A stretch of 33,875 nucleotides of DNA from Streptomyces ureilyticus (GTDB taxonomy: Bacteria > Actinomycetota > Actinomycetes > Streptomycetales > Streptomycetaceae): assembly GCF_011045025.1 (NCBI RefSeq), contig NZ_JAAKZX010000097.1, forward strand, positions 1 to 33,875. Direction: 5' to 3'. The position numbers were made by a program, and so were the translations under genes. Positions 23,149-30,587 of the stretch are shown piece after piece. The notes under the pieces were generated by a model. It was not told the origin of the DNA and made no database searches. It was given only the letters and a program-made list of their open reading frames with translations. Positions within the stretch are counted from its first letter, which is position 1, and each line of letters opens with the position of its first letter.

Positions 23149-24440
23149 TGCTTCGGTACGTCCTTGTCGTACGCCTCCTGCAGTGCCGTGAGGTAGTCGT
23201 CCGGCGACCCGCTGCCCGTGATCAGTTTCTGCGTCTCGGAGACGAGGACGTCGTAGAAGCCGGGGACGGGCCAGTCGGGATAGAAGGCCAGACCGTCCTT
23301 CTCCGACAGGGTGTTGAAGTCGCCGATCAGCTTCTTGGCGTTCGGGTCCGTGATGGCCGACGCGTCGGCGGCCACGGGCACGCCGCCCTTGTTGCCCAGC
23401 AGGTTCTGGATCTTCTCCGACATGGTGATGTCGATGAAGTCGTACGCCAGCTCCTTGTTCTTGGCGCCCTTGGGCACGACCCAGAGGTTGCCGCCGGAGC
23501 CGAGGGTCAGGTCCGACTCGGGCCAGAGGAACGTGCCCCAGTCGAACTTGTTCTCCTCGGCGAAACGGCCGTACCACCAGCTGCCGGAGAACAGGATGGG
23601 GTGCTCGCCGGAGATGAACGCCGTGCCCGCGTCCTCCGCCTTCGTGCCGCTGGACTTCTTGCTGATGTAGCCCTTCTTCACCCAGTCCGCGAAGGTCTCC
23701 GCGCCGTACGTCCAGGCCTCGTCGTGGAAGTCCGTCTTGCCCTTGTAGAGCTCGTACTTGTCGACCCAGGCGCGGTCGGCCTTGGTGAGCGCGAGCTGGT
23801 AGAGGTACTGGTGGGCCACGTACTCGGCGCCGGAGTTGGCGAGCGGGGTGACACCCTCGTCGACGAACTTGTCCATGGCGGCGGTGAGTTCGGCGAGGGT
23901 GGTGGGCTCCGCGATGCCGTGCTTCTTGAAGAGGTCCTTGTTGTAGAAGACCATCGTGTACTCGGCGTAGTTGGGGATCCCGAACCAGTTGCCGGATCCC
24001 ATCACGCCCTCGGCGCTGTACTGGCTGGTGGTGCGCACGCCGGAGCTGAGCTTCTTGTCCCAGCCGCGCTTGGTGGCTTCGCCGGTGAGGTCGGTGAGGA
24101 GCCCCTGCTTGGAGAGGAGTCCGGCCGTGGCGTTGCCCTTGTTGTACTCCATGAGGTCGGGCGCGTCGCTGGAGTTGAGGACCATCGGGGCCGTCTTCTG
24201 GATCTGTTCGAAGCCCTTCTCCTCGAACTTCACCTTCACGCCCGGATGCGTCTTCTCGAACTCCTTGATGGCTTCGTTCCAGGCCACGCCCATCGCGCTG
24301 TTGGGCGCTTCGTAGTGCCATAGCCGCAGCGTCTTCCCATCGGAAGACCCGCTGTCCGAGTCGCCGCAGGAGGCCAGCAGCAGGGCTCCGCTCAGAGCCG
24401 CAGCGGCCACTGCCACCACACGCCTTCGTGTCGTCAACAT
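23145..24440 (-). CDS. Extracellular sugar-binding lipoprotein of an ABC importer
   Basis: A 431-residue family 1 solute-binding protein. The lipobox LLASC puts the lipidated Cys at residue 25, after a twin-Arg-rich basic start (TTRRRVV). The mature protein begins with a Gly/Ser/Asp linker, then TLRLWHYEAPNS and the Trp/Tyr-rich sites expected of an oligosaccharide binder (SGSWWYGRF). It captures the ligand outside the membrane and delivers it to the two permeases. GGAGG lies 6 nt before the ATG. It is the first gene of the six-gene operon. The upstream region holds two palindromic operators. Confidence 0.94.
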   Translation of the reverse strand: MLTTRRRVVAVAAAALSGALLLASCGDSDSGSSDGKTLRLWHYEAPNSAMGVAWNEAIKEFEKTHPGVKVKFEEKGFEQIQKTAPMVLNSSDAPDLMEYNKGNATAGLLSKQGLLTDLTGEATKRGWDKKLSSGVRTTSQYSAEGVMGSGNWFGIPNYAEYTMVFYNKDLFKKHGIAEPTTLAELTAAMDKFVDEGVTPLANSGAEYVAHQYLYQLALTKADRAWVDKYELYKGKTDFHDEAWTYGAETFADWVKKGYISKKSSGTKAEDAGTAFISGEHPILFSGSWWYGRFAEENKFDWGTFLWPESDLTLGSGGNLWVVPKGAKNKELAYDFIDITMSEKIQNLLGNKGGVPVAADASAITDPNAKKLIGDFNTLSEKDGLAFYPDWPVPGFYDVLVSETQKLITGSGSPDDYLTALQEAYDKDVPKQ

Positions 24441-24491
24441 CCAGTGCCTCCAAGGGAGTCGGATGGGTATCGGGACATCACGCAGCGTTCA

Positions 24492-24529
24492 TCGAATCGA
24501 TTCGACAGATAGTGTCGAAGCGCTTCGAC
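24492..24529. promoter_or_regulatory. Two LacI-type operators upstream of the sugar operon
   Basis: A perfect 16-bp palindrome, GTCGAAGCGCTTCGAC (24514-24529), and a perfect 14-bp palindrome, TCGAATCGATTCGA (24492-24505), have centres 23 bp apart, close to two helical turns. They lie 52-89 bp upstream of the binding-protein ATG, where the promoter must be. The CG-centred symmetry with TCGA arms is typical of LacI-family sites. Confidence 0.8.
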
Positions 24530-24775
24530 GGGGAAGGTATGCGGGGGACGGGTGGCGCGTCAATGAGGTGGGCTTGGATTGGGGCGAAGTGGAGGTGACG
24601 GTTTCGGTCGTGCCTGGTCCGCCGGCCTCCGGTGAACGGCGCCTCAACGGCTTTCAAACTTCTGTGCCGTGCGCAACTAGTTGGTGGGCTTTGTGAGTCG
24701 TAGGTGGTTGTTGGGGCTTTTTGAAACCCCCAACTGACCAAAAATGACCATGATTTGCCTCACGGAGGCCATGAA
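24530..24775. promoter_or_regulatory. Divergent upstream region of the calcium-binding gene
   Basis: No supportable gene; open frames on both strands lack coding character and ribosome sites. A short hairpin, GTTGGGG / CCCCAAC (24710-24716, 24728-24734), is followed by TGACCA repeated twice (24735-24740 and 24745-24750). GGAGG at 24764-24768 is the ribosome site of the next gene. Confidence 0.4.
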
Positions 24776-25634
24776 ATGTTGCGTTCCCACCTCGTCAGCC
24801 GCCGCGTGTTACGTACCGCCACGACGCTGACGCTGGCTCTTGGCGCGGGGCTGGCTCTGCCGACCGCCCTGGCCACCACGGCCGGTGCCGCGACGCCGGC
24901 GGCAACCGCCGTAGTCAACTTCGACCGCGAGGTCTCTTATACGGCCGCCGCCGGCCAGACCAACCAGGTGACCGTTACCGAGTCGCGCACCGGGGCAGAG
25001 CAACTCACGTTCGTCATCGATGACAGCGTCCCGATCGAGGCGGGCACCGGCTGCGCCTACCCGGACAGCGCGGACAACACCAAGGTCTCCTGCACGGTCG
25101 TCATGCTGGACAGCCAGAGCCCGTACAACGCCCTGCTGATGGACCTCGGCGACAGCGACGATGTCGTCGCCTACCACAACAACAGCGACCAGGCCTTCTA
25201 CACCAACGACATCGAGCTGGGCGCCGGCAACGACGAGCTGACCGACTTCGGCAGCGTCGACGCCAACTTCGTCTCGGGGGGGGGCGGGCGACGACACCAT
25301 CACGGTGCTCGAGAACGGGGTTGCCTTCGGAGACGAGGGCAACGACACGATCTACGCCAACGGCGACCGCGCGATCGCCGCCGGTGGCGCGGGCAACGAC
25401 CTGCTCCGTGGCATCGCGGGCGACCAGACCCTGCAGGGCGACGACGGCCACGACAAGCTGTACGGCGGGGACGACGGCGACCAAATGGAGGGCGGCCGGG
25501 GCAACGACGTCATGTACGGGGAGGGCGGCCCTGACTTCATGTGGGGCAACTCCGGCGACGACGAGCTGTACGGGGGCGCCGACACGGACACGCTCTCAGG
25601 GGGCGCGGGTAACAACATCGTCGTGCAGGACTGA
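24776..25634 (+). pseudogene. Secreted RTX-type calcium-binding protein, frameshifted at a G9 run
   Basis: ATG 24776 with GGAGG 7 nt upstream starts a protein with a signal peptide (about 1-40, ending GAA-TPA) and a beta-rich N-terminal domain. It continues to GAGNDELTDFGSVDANFVSG near residue 170. At nine consecutive Gs (25276-25284) the frame breaks. Removing one G gives continuous reading into 25285-25634, which carries hemolysin-type nonapeptide repeats (GDEGNDTIY, GGAGNDLL, GDDGHDKLYGGDDGD, GGRGNDVMYGEGGPD). The joined product would be about 285 residues. The first frame stays open by chance to 25534 with an Arg-rich nonsense tail. Either the gene is broken, or the run slips in vivo, or the count is a sequencing error. 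The N-terminal part contains a TTA codon at 24809-24811. Confidence 0.8.
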
Positions 25635-25643
25635 CTGACGGTC

Positions 25644-25734
25644 TTCGACTCCCGGGTTCGACTCCCGGGTTCGACTCCCGGTTTCAACTCCCGGATTTGA
25701 CTTCCGGATTTGACTTCCGGTTTCGCCGCCCGGG
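25644..25734. repeat. Seven tandem 13-bp repeats
   Basis: Seven consecutive 13-bp units from 25644: three of the type TTCGACTCCCGGG/T, then TTCAACTCCCGGA, TTTGACTTCCGGA, TTTGACTTCCGGT and TTCGCCGCCCGGG. Identity is highest in the first three and decays along the array. Across unit borders the sequence reads GGGTTCGACTCCC, like a tRNA T arm. The array lies 10 bp after the calcium-binding gene. Confidence 0.8.
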
Positions 25735-25766
25735 GAACTGCCGCGTCACTCGCGCAGCTCCCCGGG
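25729..25766. terminator. Hairpin between convergent calcium-binding and GNAT genes
   Basis: CCCGGGGAACTGC (25729-25741) pairs with GCAGCTCCCCGGG (25754-25766) with one mismatch and a 12-nt loop. The left arm overlaps the last repeat unit. Confidence 0.6.
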
Positions 25767-25784
25767 CGGTTCCCAGCGCGCCTG

Positions 25785-26297
25785 TCAGCGTCTGCCCAGG
25801 TCCACCCGCCAGTCGTTCGACATGATCCAGTGGCCCTTCGGGTACTCGAACTCGACCTCACCCAGCAGCTCGAAACCGGCCCGGCGGCACACCGCGTTCG
25901 ACGCGGGATGGTCCACGCCCGGAAACGCATGCAGGTACTGATGCTCCCGGAGAGCCCGCGCCGCTTCGACGACCGCACGTGCAGCCTTCACAGCGAGCCC
26001 CCGTCCCTGGAACTCGGGCAACACGCCCCACCCCGTCTCCCACACCGCCTGGTCACGCCACACCCGCTCCCAGAAGCCGATCGAGCCCACCGTCTCGCCG
26101 GTGTCCACCAGCGTGACCCGGTACATCTGCCCTCGCTCTATGCCGAGGTAGCGCTGGTGCCGCGAGGCAAGCTTCTCCTCGCTCTCGGGGCCGCCCAAGT
26201 GCTCGGTCATCTCAGGGCGGTTGGTCCGCTTGAGCAGCCAGAAGTCGTCTTCCGTCCAGGTTTCCAGCCGTACCTGCCCCGCATCCGTGATGTCCAT
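25785..26297 (-). CDS. GNAT-family N-acetyltransferase
   Basis: A 170-residue acetyltransferase of the RimJ-like GNAT group, which transfers acetyl from acetyl-CoA to an amine. The acetyl-CoA-binding string WGVLPEFQGRGLAVKAARAV (about 93-112) and the conserved end NAVCRRAGFELLGEVEFEYP are visible. The substrate cannot be predicted. I chose ATG 26297 (MDITDAGQVRLETW); a longer frame to 26384 lacks a ribosome site. TAGGGT lies 7 nt before the ATG, so a leaderless transcript is possible. It is convergent with the calcium-binding gene. Confidence 0.85.
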   Translation of the reverse strand: MDITDAGQVRLETWTEDDFWLLKRTNRPEMTEHLGGPESEEKLASRHQRYLGIERGQMYRVTLVDTGETVGSIGFWERVWRDQAVWETGWGVLPEFQGRGLAVKAARAVVEAARALREHQYLHAFPGVDHPASNAVCRRAGFELLGEVEFEYPKGHWIMSNDWRVDLGRR

Positions 26298-26431
26298 GGT
26301 GGCCACCCTAGGACGGGGGTCTGACAACGTCGGGGCGCGCTTGACCGGCCGCATGCGGGCTTCCTCAACTGGCCTTGTCCGCAAGACTATTGTGGTTGGG
26401 ACGCGTGTACGGCGACGGGAGGCGGCGGATC

Positions 26432-27844
26432 ATGGCGACGGTGACCGCGAGCGTGCAGGCGCCGATCGTGGCGGGAACGCCACTGTTCGGTTCGATGAGC
26501 GAGCTGCTGAACGATCCGCTGGCGGCGTATCTGCGGGCGCGGAGCCGGTACGGCGACGTGGTGCGCTTCCGCGCCGGGCCGCCGGGGCTGCGTCGGGACC
26601 TCTACGCGGTGTTCTCGGCCGAGGGCGCGCAGCAGGTTCTGGCGACGCGGGCCGCCGACTTCCGCAAGGACAACGTCTTCTACGAGGAGCTGCGCGAGTC
26701 CATCGGCAACGGGCTGCTCACCAGCCAGGACGACGCCTACCTCCGCCAGCGCCGCCTCATCCAGCCGCTGTTCACCCGCCGCCGGGTGGACGGCTACGCG
26801 CACCAGGTCGCCGACGAGGCGGCGGCCGTGGCCGAGGCCTGGCGCGAGGCGCCCGGTGAAACGCTTGAACTGGCCGGTGAAATGCGCCGGTTCGCACTCC
26901 GCATGGTCGGACGGATCCTGTTCGGGACGGACGGGGAGAAGGCCCTCGAGGTGATCGAGCGCACGATGCCCCTGCTGCAGGAGTACTCACTGAAGCGGGG
27001 TATGGCACCCGTCAAGTCGCCTCGTACGTGGCCCACGCCCGCCAACCGCCGCGCCGGGCGCCACCAGGCCGAACTGTTCGCGCTCTGCGACACCATCATC
27101 GAGAGCCGCCGCGGCGGACGGGGCGATGCCTCGCAGGACGACACCGGGGACGACGGCAGCGAAGACCTGGTCACCCTCCTCGTCCGTGCCGAGAACGCCG
27201 AGGACGGCAGCCTCGACGCCGCCGAACTCCGCGAACAGGTACTGATCTTCCTGCTGGCCGGCCACGAGACCACGGCCACCGCGCTCGCCTTCGCCCTGCA
27301 CCTCCTCGCCCGCCACCCCGAGCAGCAGAAGCGCGTACGGGACGAGGTGGACCGCGTGCTCGGCGGCCCCGGCGGGCGGGCGCCCACGGCGGCGGACATG
27401 GCGGAGCTGCCGTATCTGACGATGGTGCTGAAGGAAGCGATGCGGCTGTATCCGTCCGCGCCCGTCATCGGCCGCCGCGCGGTCGTGGACGCGGTGATCG
27501 ACGGCGTACGCATACCGGCCGGCGCCGACGTCCTGGTCAGCCCATGGGTCACCCAGCGCCACCCCGAGTACTGGCCCGATCCGGAGCGCTTCGACCCGGA
27601 GCGCTTCACCCCGGAGGCTGAGGCGGGCCGCCCGCGCTACGCCTGGTTCCCGTTCGGGGGCGGACCACGCGCCTGCATCGGACAGCACCTGTCGATGCTG
27701 GAGTCTGTGCTGGGGCTCGCGGTACTCCTCCAGGCCTACGAGTTCGAGGCCACGGACACCGGAGAGGTCCCGCTCGGCGCGGGAGTCACCCTGATAGCCA
27801 AGGCCCCCGTCCGCTGCCGGATCACACCCCGCTCGAGGCCTTAG
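26432..27844 (+). CDS. Cytochrome P450
   Basis: A 470-residue P450 monooxygenase. It has the oxygen-activation helix AGHETT (276-281), ExxR as E335-R338 (KEAMRLYP) and the heme loop FPFGGGPRACIGQ with ligand C415. All are intact. The length and the FGGGPRACIG form resemble the CYP4/CYP102-like group more than the shorter bacterial class. It needs ferredoxin and reductase encoded elsewhere; none is adjacent. GGGAGG lies about 9 nt before the ATG. Residues 253-268 include a Gly/Asp-rich low-complexity loop (GDASQDDTGDDGSED). The substrate is unknown, and no terpene or polyketide gene is nearby. Confidence 0.92.
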   Translation: MATVTASVQAPIVAGTPLFGSMSELLNDPLAAYLRARSRYGDVVRFRAGPPGLRRDLYAVFSAEGAQQVLATRAADFRKDNVFYEELRESIGNGLLTSQDDAYLRQRRLIQPLFTRRRVDGYAHQVADEAAAVAEAWREAPGETLELAGEMRRFALRMVGRILFGTDGEKALEVIERTMPLLQEYSLKRGMAPVKSPRTWPTPANRRAGRHQAELFALCDTIIESRRGGRGDASQDDTGDDGSEDLVTLLVRAENAEDGSLDAAELREQVLIFLLAGHETTATALAFALHLLARHPEQQKRVRDEVDRVLGGPGGRAPTAADMAELPYLTMVLKEAMRLYPSAPVIGRRAVVDAVIDGVRIPAGADVLVSPWVTQRHPEYWPDPERFDPERFTPEAEAGRPRYAWFPFGGGPRACIGQHLSMLESVLGLAVLLQAYEFEATDTGEVPLGAGVTLIAKAPVRCRITPRSRP

Positions 27845-27930
27845 CGGATTCCGCGGAACCGTGCCCCGCCGGCGGGAGGCGCAGATCCAGACGATGGCGG
27901 GCCGCAAGCTGTCCTGGGCGGCCACGCGGT

Positions 27931-29349
27931 TCACCGCGCTGCTGGTCGCGCTGTGGCGAGAGAGATCAGCAGAGCGACCGCCGCCGCGGTGACCGGGACG
28001 CCGTACCCGGCGGCGGCCGACACCCGCTCCACCACCCACCCACCGGCCGCCGAACCAACCGCGATCCCGCCCAGCAGACCCGTCACCGCCAGCGTCATCC
28101 CTTCGTTCAACCGGCCCTCGGGCGTGCGGTGTTGGATCAGCGTCATGGCCGTGACCATCGTCGGGGCCGTTGCCATCCCGGCCACCAGTAGCGCGCCGGC
28201 GAGGACCAGCAGCGAGCCCGTGAGCGTGGCGGCCAGCAGCGGGCCCGACATGAGGAGGGCCATCGCGGCGAGGCTCCACGGGTAGCGCCGCTCGGTCGGC
28301 CCCGGTGGCTTCAGCGCCCCGTACAGCAGGCCGGCCGCGCCCGAACCGGCCGCCTGGAGCGCGATGATCACGCCCGCCGCCGACCTGTGGCCCTGTGCGT
28401 CCGCGAACCCGATCGTGACCACCTCCATCGATCCGAAGACGGCGCCGGTGGCGAGGAAACCGATGAGGAGAGGGGGCATGCCGGGTGCGCGTAGAAGGGA
28501 TGCCGCGGCCGTGCGAGGACGCCCCCGCACCGGCGGCTCCGTGGCCCGCTGGGCCGCGAAGACCAGTACGCCCGTCAGCATCAGCACCACCCCGGCCAAC
28601 GTGCCCGCCTCCGGGAAGAACGTTCCGCACAGGAACACCGCCAGCATCGGGCCGAGCATGAAACACAGCTCGTCCACGGCCTGTTCGAAGGAGTTCGCCG
28701 TGTGCAGGCCGGCCGGATCGTCCTTCAGGAGGCGGGCCCAGCGAGCGCGGGACATGCCCCCGGTGTTGGGCGTCGTGGCCGTCGCGGCGTACGCGGCGAA
28801 GAGCGTCCAGTCGGGCGCCCCGTACCGCACACAGAGCAGCAGTGCGAGCGACCCCAGCGCCGCGATCGCCGTCGCGGGCACGGCGATCCGCGCCTGCCCG
28901 TAACGGTCCACCAGCCGTGCCGTCCAGGGCGCGACGACCGCCGTCGCGGCAAGGCCGGTCGCCGTGACGGCGCCGGCGAGAGCGTATGAATCCCGCGTTC
29001 CCGCGATCATGATGACGGCGCTGATGCTGAACATGCCCATGGGGAGACGGGCGATCAGGTTCCCGGTGGTGAAGGCGAGGGTGCCCGGGATCGTGAAAAG
29101 GCGGCGGTAGGAGTTGCCGGAGCCGGACTTCCGCCTCGGAGGGCCGGGCGCCTTTCGCCGGGGGCCGAAGTCGGCGGCCACCAGGCTGTCGGCGGTGACG
29201 GTGAGGAGGACGGTCGTAGGGCGGTCTGGCGCACGGCGGTCCGTCGTACGCGGGTCTGGTGCGCGTCGGTCTGGCGGACGGCGGTCTGTCGTACGCGGGT
29301 CTGGTTCACGTCGGGTTGGCGCATGGCGGTCAGGGGGCTGTTGCGGCAT
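27931..29349 (-). CDS. MFS transporter
   Basis: A major facilitator superfamily protein of up to 472 residues with about 12 membrane segments beginning near residue 86 (LFTIPGTLAFTTGNLIARL). The motif A-like loop is VDRYGQARIAV. MFS proteins of this shape next to LysR genes often act as drug or metabolite exporters. The first ~80 residues are a hydrophilic Arg/Pro/Asp extension encoded by a 45-bp tandem repeat, with no ribosome site at ATG 29349, so the true start may be later. It is divergent from the LysR gene with an 83-bp shared control region. The substrate is not predictable. Confidence 0.85.
   Translation of the reverse strand: MPQQPPDRHAPTRREPDPRTTDRRPPDRRAPDPRTTDRRAPDRPTTVLLTVTADSLVAADFGPRRKAPGPPRRKSGSGNSYRRLFTIPGTLAFTTGNLIARLPMGMFSISAVIMIAGTRDSYALAGAVTATGLAATAVVAPWTARLVDRYGQARIAVPATAIAALGSLALLLCVRYGAPDWTLFAAYAATATTPNTGGMSRARWARLLKDDPAGLHTANSFEQAVDELCFMLGPMLAVFLCGTFFPEAGTLAGVVLMLTGVLVFAAQRATEPPVRGRPRTAAASLLRAPGMPPLLIGFLATGAVFGSMEVVTIGFADAQGHRSAAGVIIALQAAGSGAAGLLYGALKPPGPTERRYPWSLAAMALLMSGPLLAATLTGSLLVLAGALLVAGMATAPTMVTAMTLIQHRTPEGRLNEGMTLAVTGLLGGIAVGSAAGGWVVERVSAAAGYGVPVTAAAVALLISLATARPAAR
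29223..29331 (-). repeat. 45-bp tandem repeat in the MFS N-terminal extension
   Basis: Units at 29223-29267 and 29268-29312 plus a partial one at 29313-29331. In the MFS frame each unit gives 15 residues of the type RRxPDRRAPDPRTTD. The unit itself contains smaller repeats of GGTCTGG. Confidence 0.75.
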
Positions 29350-29432
29350 GGGTCAACCGTCGCCGGTGCCCTGACCAGCGGTCCAACACCTACTCCGTTC
29401 CGATTCACGCACCTGGGTTGTAAGTTCGCCGG

Positions 29433-30428
29433 ATGCCGTCGTCCTCTTCTGGTCCCGGTGCGGTCGACCCCCGCCTCCTCCGCGCCTTCCTCGCCGTCGC
29501 CGAGGAGCTTCACTTCACCCGCGCAGCCGGCCGGCTGTACGTCGCCCAGCAAGCCCTGAGCCGTGATATCCGGCGCCTGGAAAGGGAGTTGAAGGCGGAC
29601 CTTTTCGTACGCAATACCCGGCGGGTCGCCCTCACGGCTGACGGCCAGCGGCTGCTCCCGTACGCGCGCCGCGTGCTGGAGGCGCAGGACGCGCTGCTGG
29701 CCGAGTTCGGTCGGGCCGCGGACGACGGGCTGCGCCCCCTGCTCGTGGATGTGAACAGCCCGGGCCTGGTCGGCGAGCGCATCCTGCCCCGGGCCCGTGA
29801 ACTCGCGCCCGACTGTGAGCTGATGGCCCGCTTCGAGAGCGGCCTCACCGGCGCCGCGGCCGAACTGCTCGCCGGCCGGCTCGACGCGTCCTTCGGCCGG
29901 TTCGCGGGCCTGGACCCGGCGATCCGTGCGCGCCTGGAGCAGCAGCCCGTACGGTACGAGCCGATGGCGGTCCTGCTGCCCGAGGATCATCCGCTGGCTG
30001 ACCTGGACGTTGTGCCGCTGGACGCGCTCGCGGGGGAGTACGTCTACGCCGGTGCCGGCAACCCCCGTACGCCCGAGTGGACCGACCTGGCGCGGCAGCT
30101 CTTCGAGGGGCGCGGTATCGAGATCGCGCCGCCCGCGCCGCTCGCCGTGGGGACCCAGGAGTTCCAGCGGATCATGGCCAAGACGCGGAACCTCGTCCTC
30201 GCGGTGGTGGATTTTCCGGCCATGCCCAAATCGATACGAAAGGCTCTCGTCGATCCCGTGCCCCTGTCGCCCGTGTCACTGGTGTGGAGAAGGGGGCTGA
30301 AACACGGGGGGTTGGAGGCCCTCCGGGCCGCCGCCGCGGAGCTGGCCGAGGTGGAGGGCTGGCTTCGGCGTCCGGCCGGTGCATGGATTCCGGCCACCGA
30401 TGAGCTCGTCATGACGCAATCCGCATGA
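29433..30428 (+). CDS. LysR-family transcriptional regulator
   Basis: 331 residues. The N-terminal winged helix-turn-helix (about 13-70) reads LLRAFLAVAEELHFTRAAGRL, and the substrate-binding domain covers about 95-310. It probably controls the divergent MFS gene from the shared 83-bp gap, the usual LysR arrangement. The ATG has no ribosome site; TAAGTT lies 6 nt upstream, which suggests a leaderless transcript. The effector is unknown. In S. coelicolor I recall a LysR gene directly before matA as well. Confidence 0.9.
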   Translation: MPSSSSGPGAVDPRLLRAFLAVAEELHFTRAAGRLYVAQQALSRDIRRLERELKADLFVRNTRRVALTADGQRLLPYARRVLEAQDALLAEFGRAADDGLRPLLVDVNSPGLVGERILPRARELAPDCELMARFESGLTGAAAELLAGRLDASFGRFAGLDPAIRARLEQQPVRYEPMAVLLPEDHPLADLDVVPLDALAGEYVYAGAGNPRTPEWTDLARQLFEGRGIEIAPPAPLAVGTQEFQRIMAKTRNLVLAVVDFPAMPKSIRKALVDPVPLSPVSLVWRRGLKHGGLEALRAAAAELAEVEGWLRRPAGAWIPATDELVMTQSA

Positions 30429-30587
30429 CACGTGGCACTCACACAACTCCCACGTGCGCTACATTCGAGGGCCGGGTGCAGTGTGGTAATAGGGGGGCGC
30501 CCGGATCGAGCGGGGGCTCGATCCGGACAAACAAGTACGTAGTGCCCGGACTCGTACGCGCCCGATCGGTCCCGTGGGGGGATTTAC
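30429..30587 (+). promoter_or_regulatory. matA promoter and leader
   Basis: CACGTG occurs at 30429-30434 and 30451-30456, 22 bp apart (two helical turns). A candidate promoter follows: -35 TTCGAG (30464-30469), 17-bp spacer, -10 TAATAG (30487-30492). A start near 30499 would put the hairpin at 30501-30526 at the 5' end of an ~90-nt leader. GGGGGGA lies 5 nt before GTG 30588. Confidence 0.5.
30501..30526 (+). promoter_or_regulatory. 5'-leader hairpin of matA mRNA
   Basis: CCGGATCGAGC (30501-30511) pairs perfectly with GCTCGATCCGG (30516-30526) around GGGG. No T tail follows, so it looks more like an mRNA-end stabiliser or a regulatory element than a terminator. Confidence 0.55.

Noticed and set aside
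21365..24453. Long fused minus frames covering permease plus upstream gene
   Set aside because: Upstream parts are Arg-rich shadows; the real permeases start at ATGA overlaps (23148 and 22186).
24478..24741. 87-codon minus frame between the divergent sugar and RTX genes
   Set aside because: It covers the operators, has no ribosome site or recognisable feature, and has poor third-position GC.
25644..25734. tRNA gene at the 13-bp repeats
   Set aside because: Only a T-arm-like string recurs; no acceptor, anticodon or D arm can be formed.
29055..29990. 311-codon minus frame over LysR and the 45-bp repeat
   Set aside because: Complement of the LysR gene, with a repeat-driven Arg/Gln-rich end.
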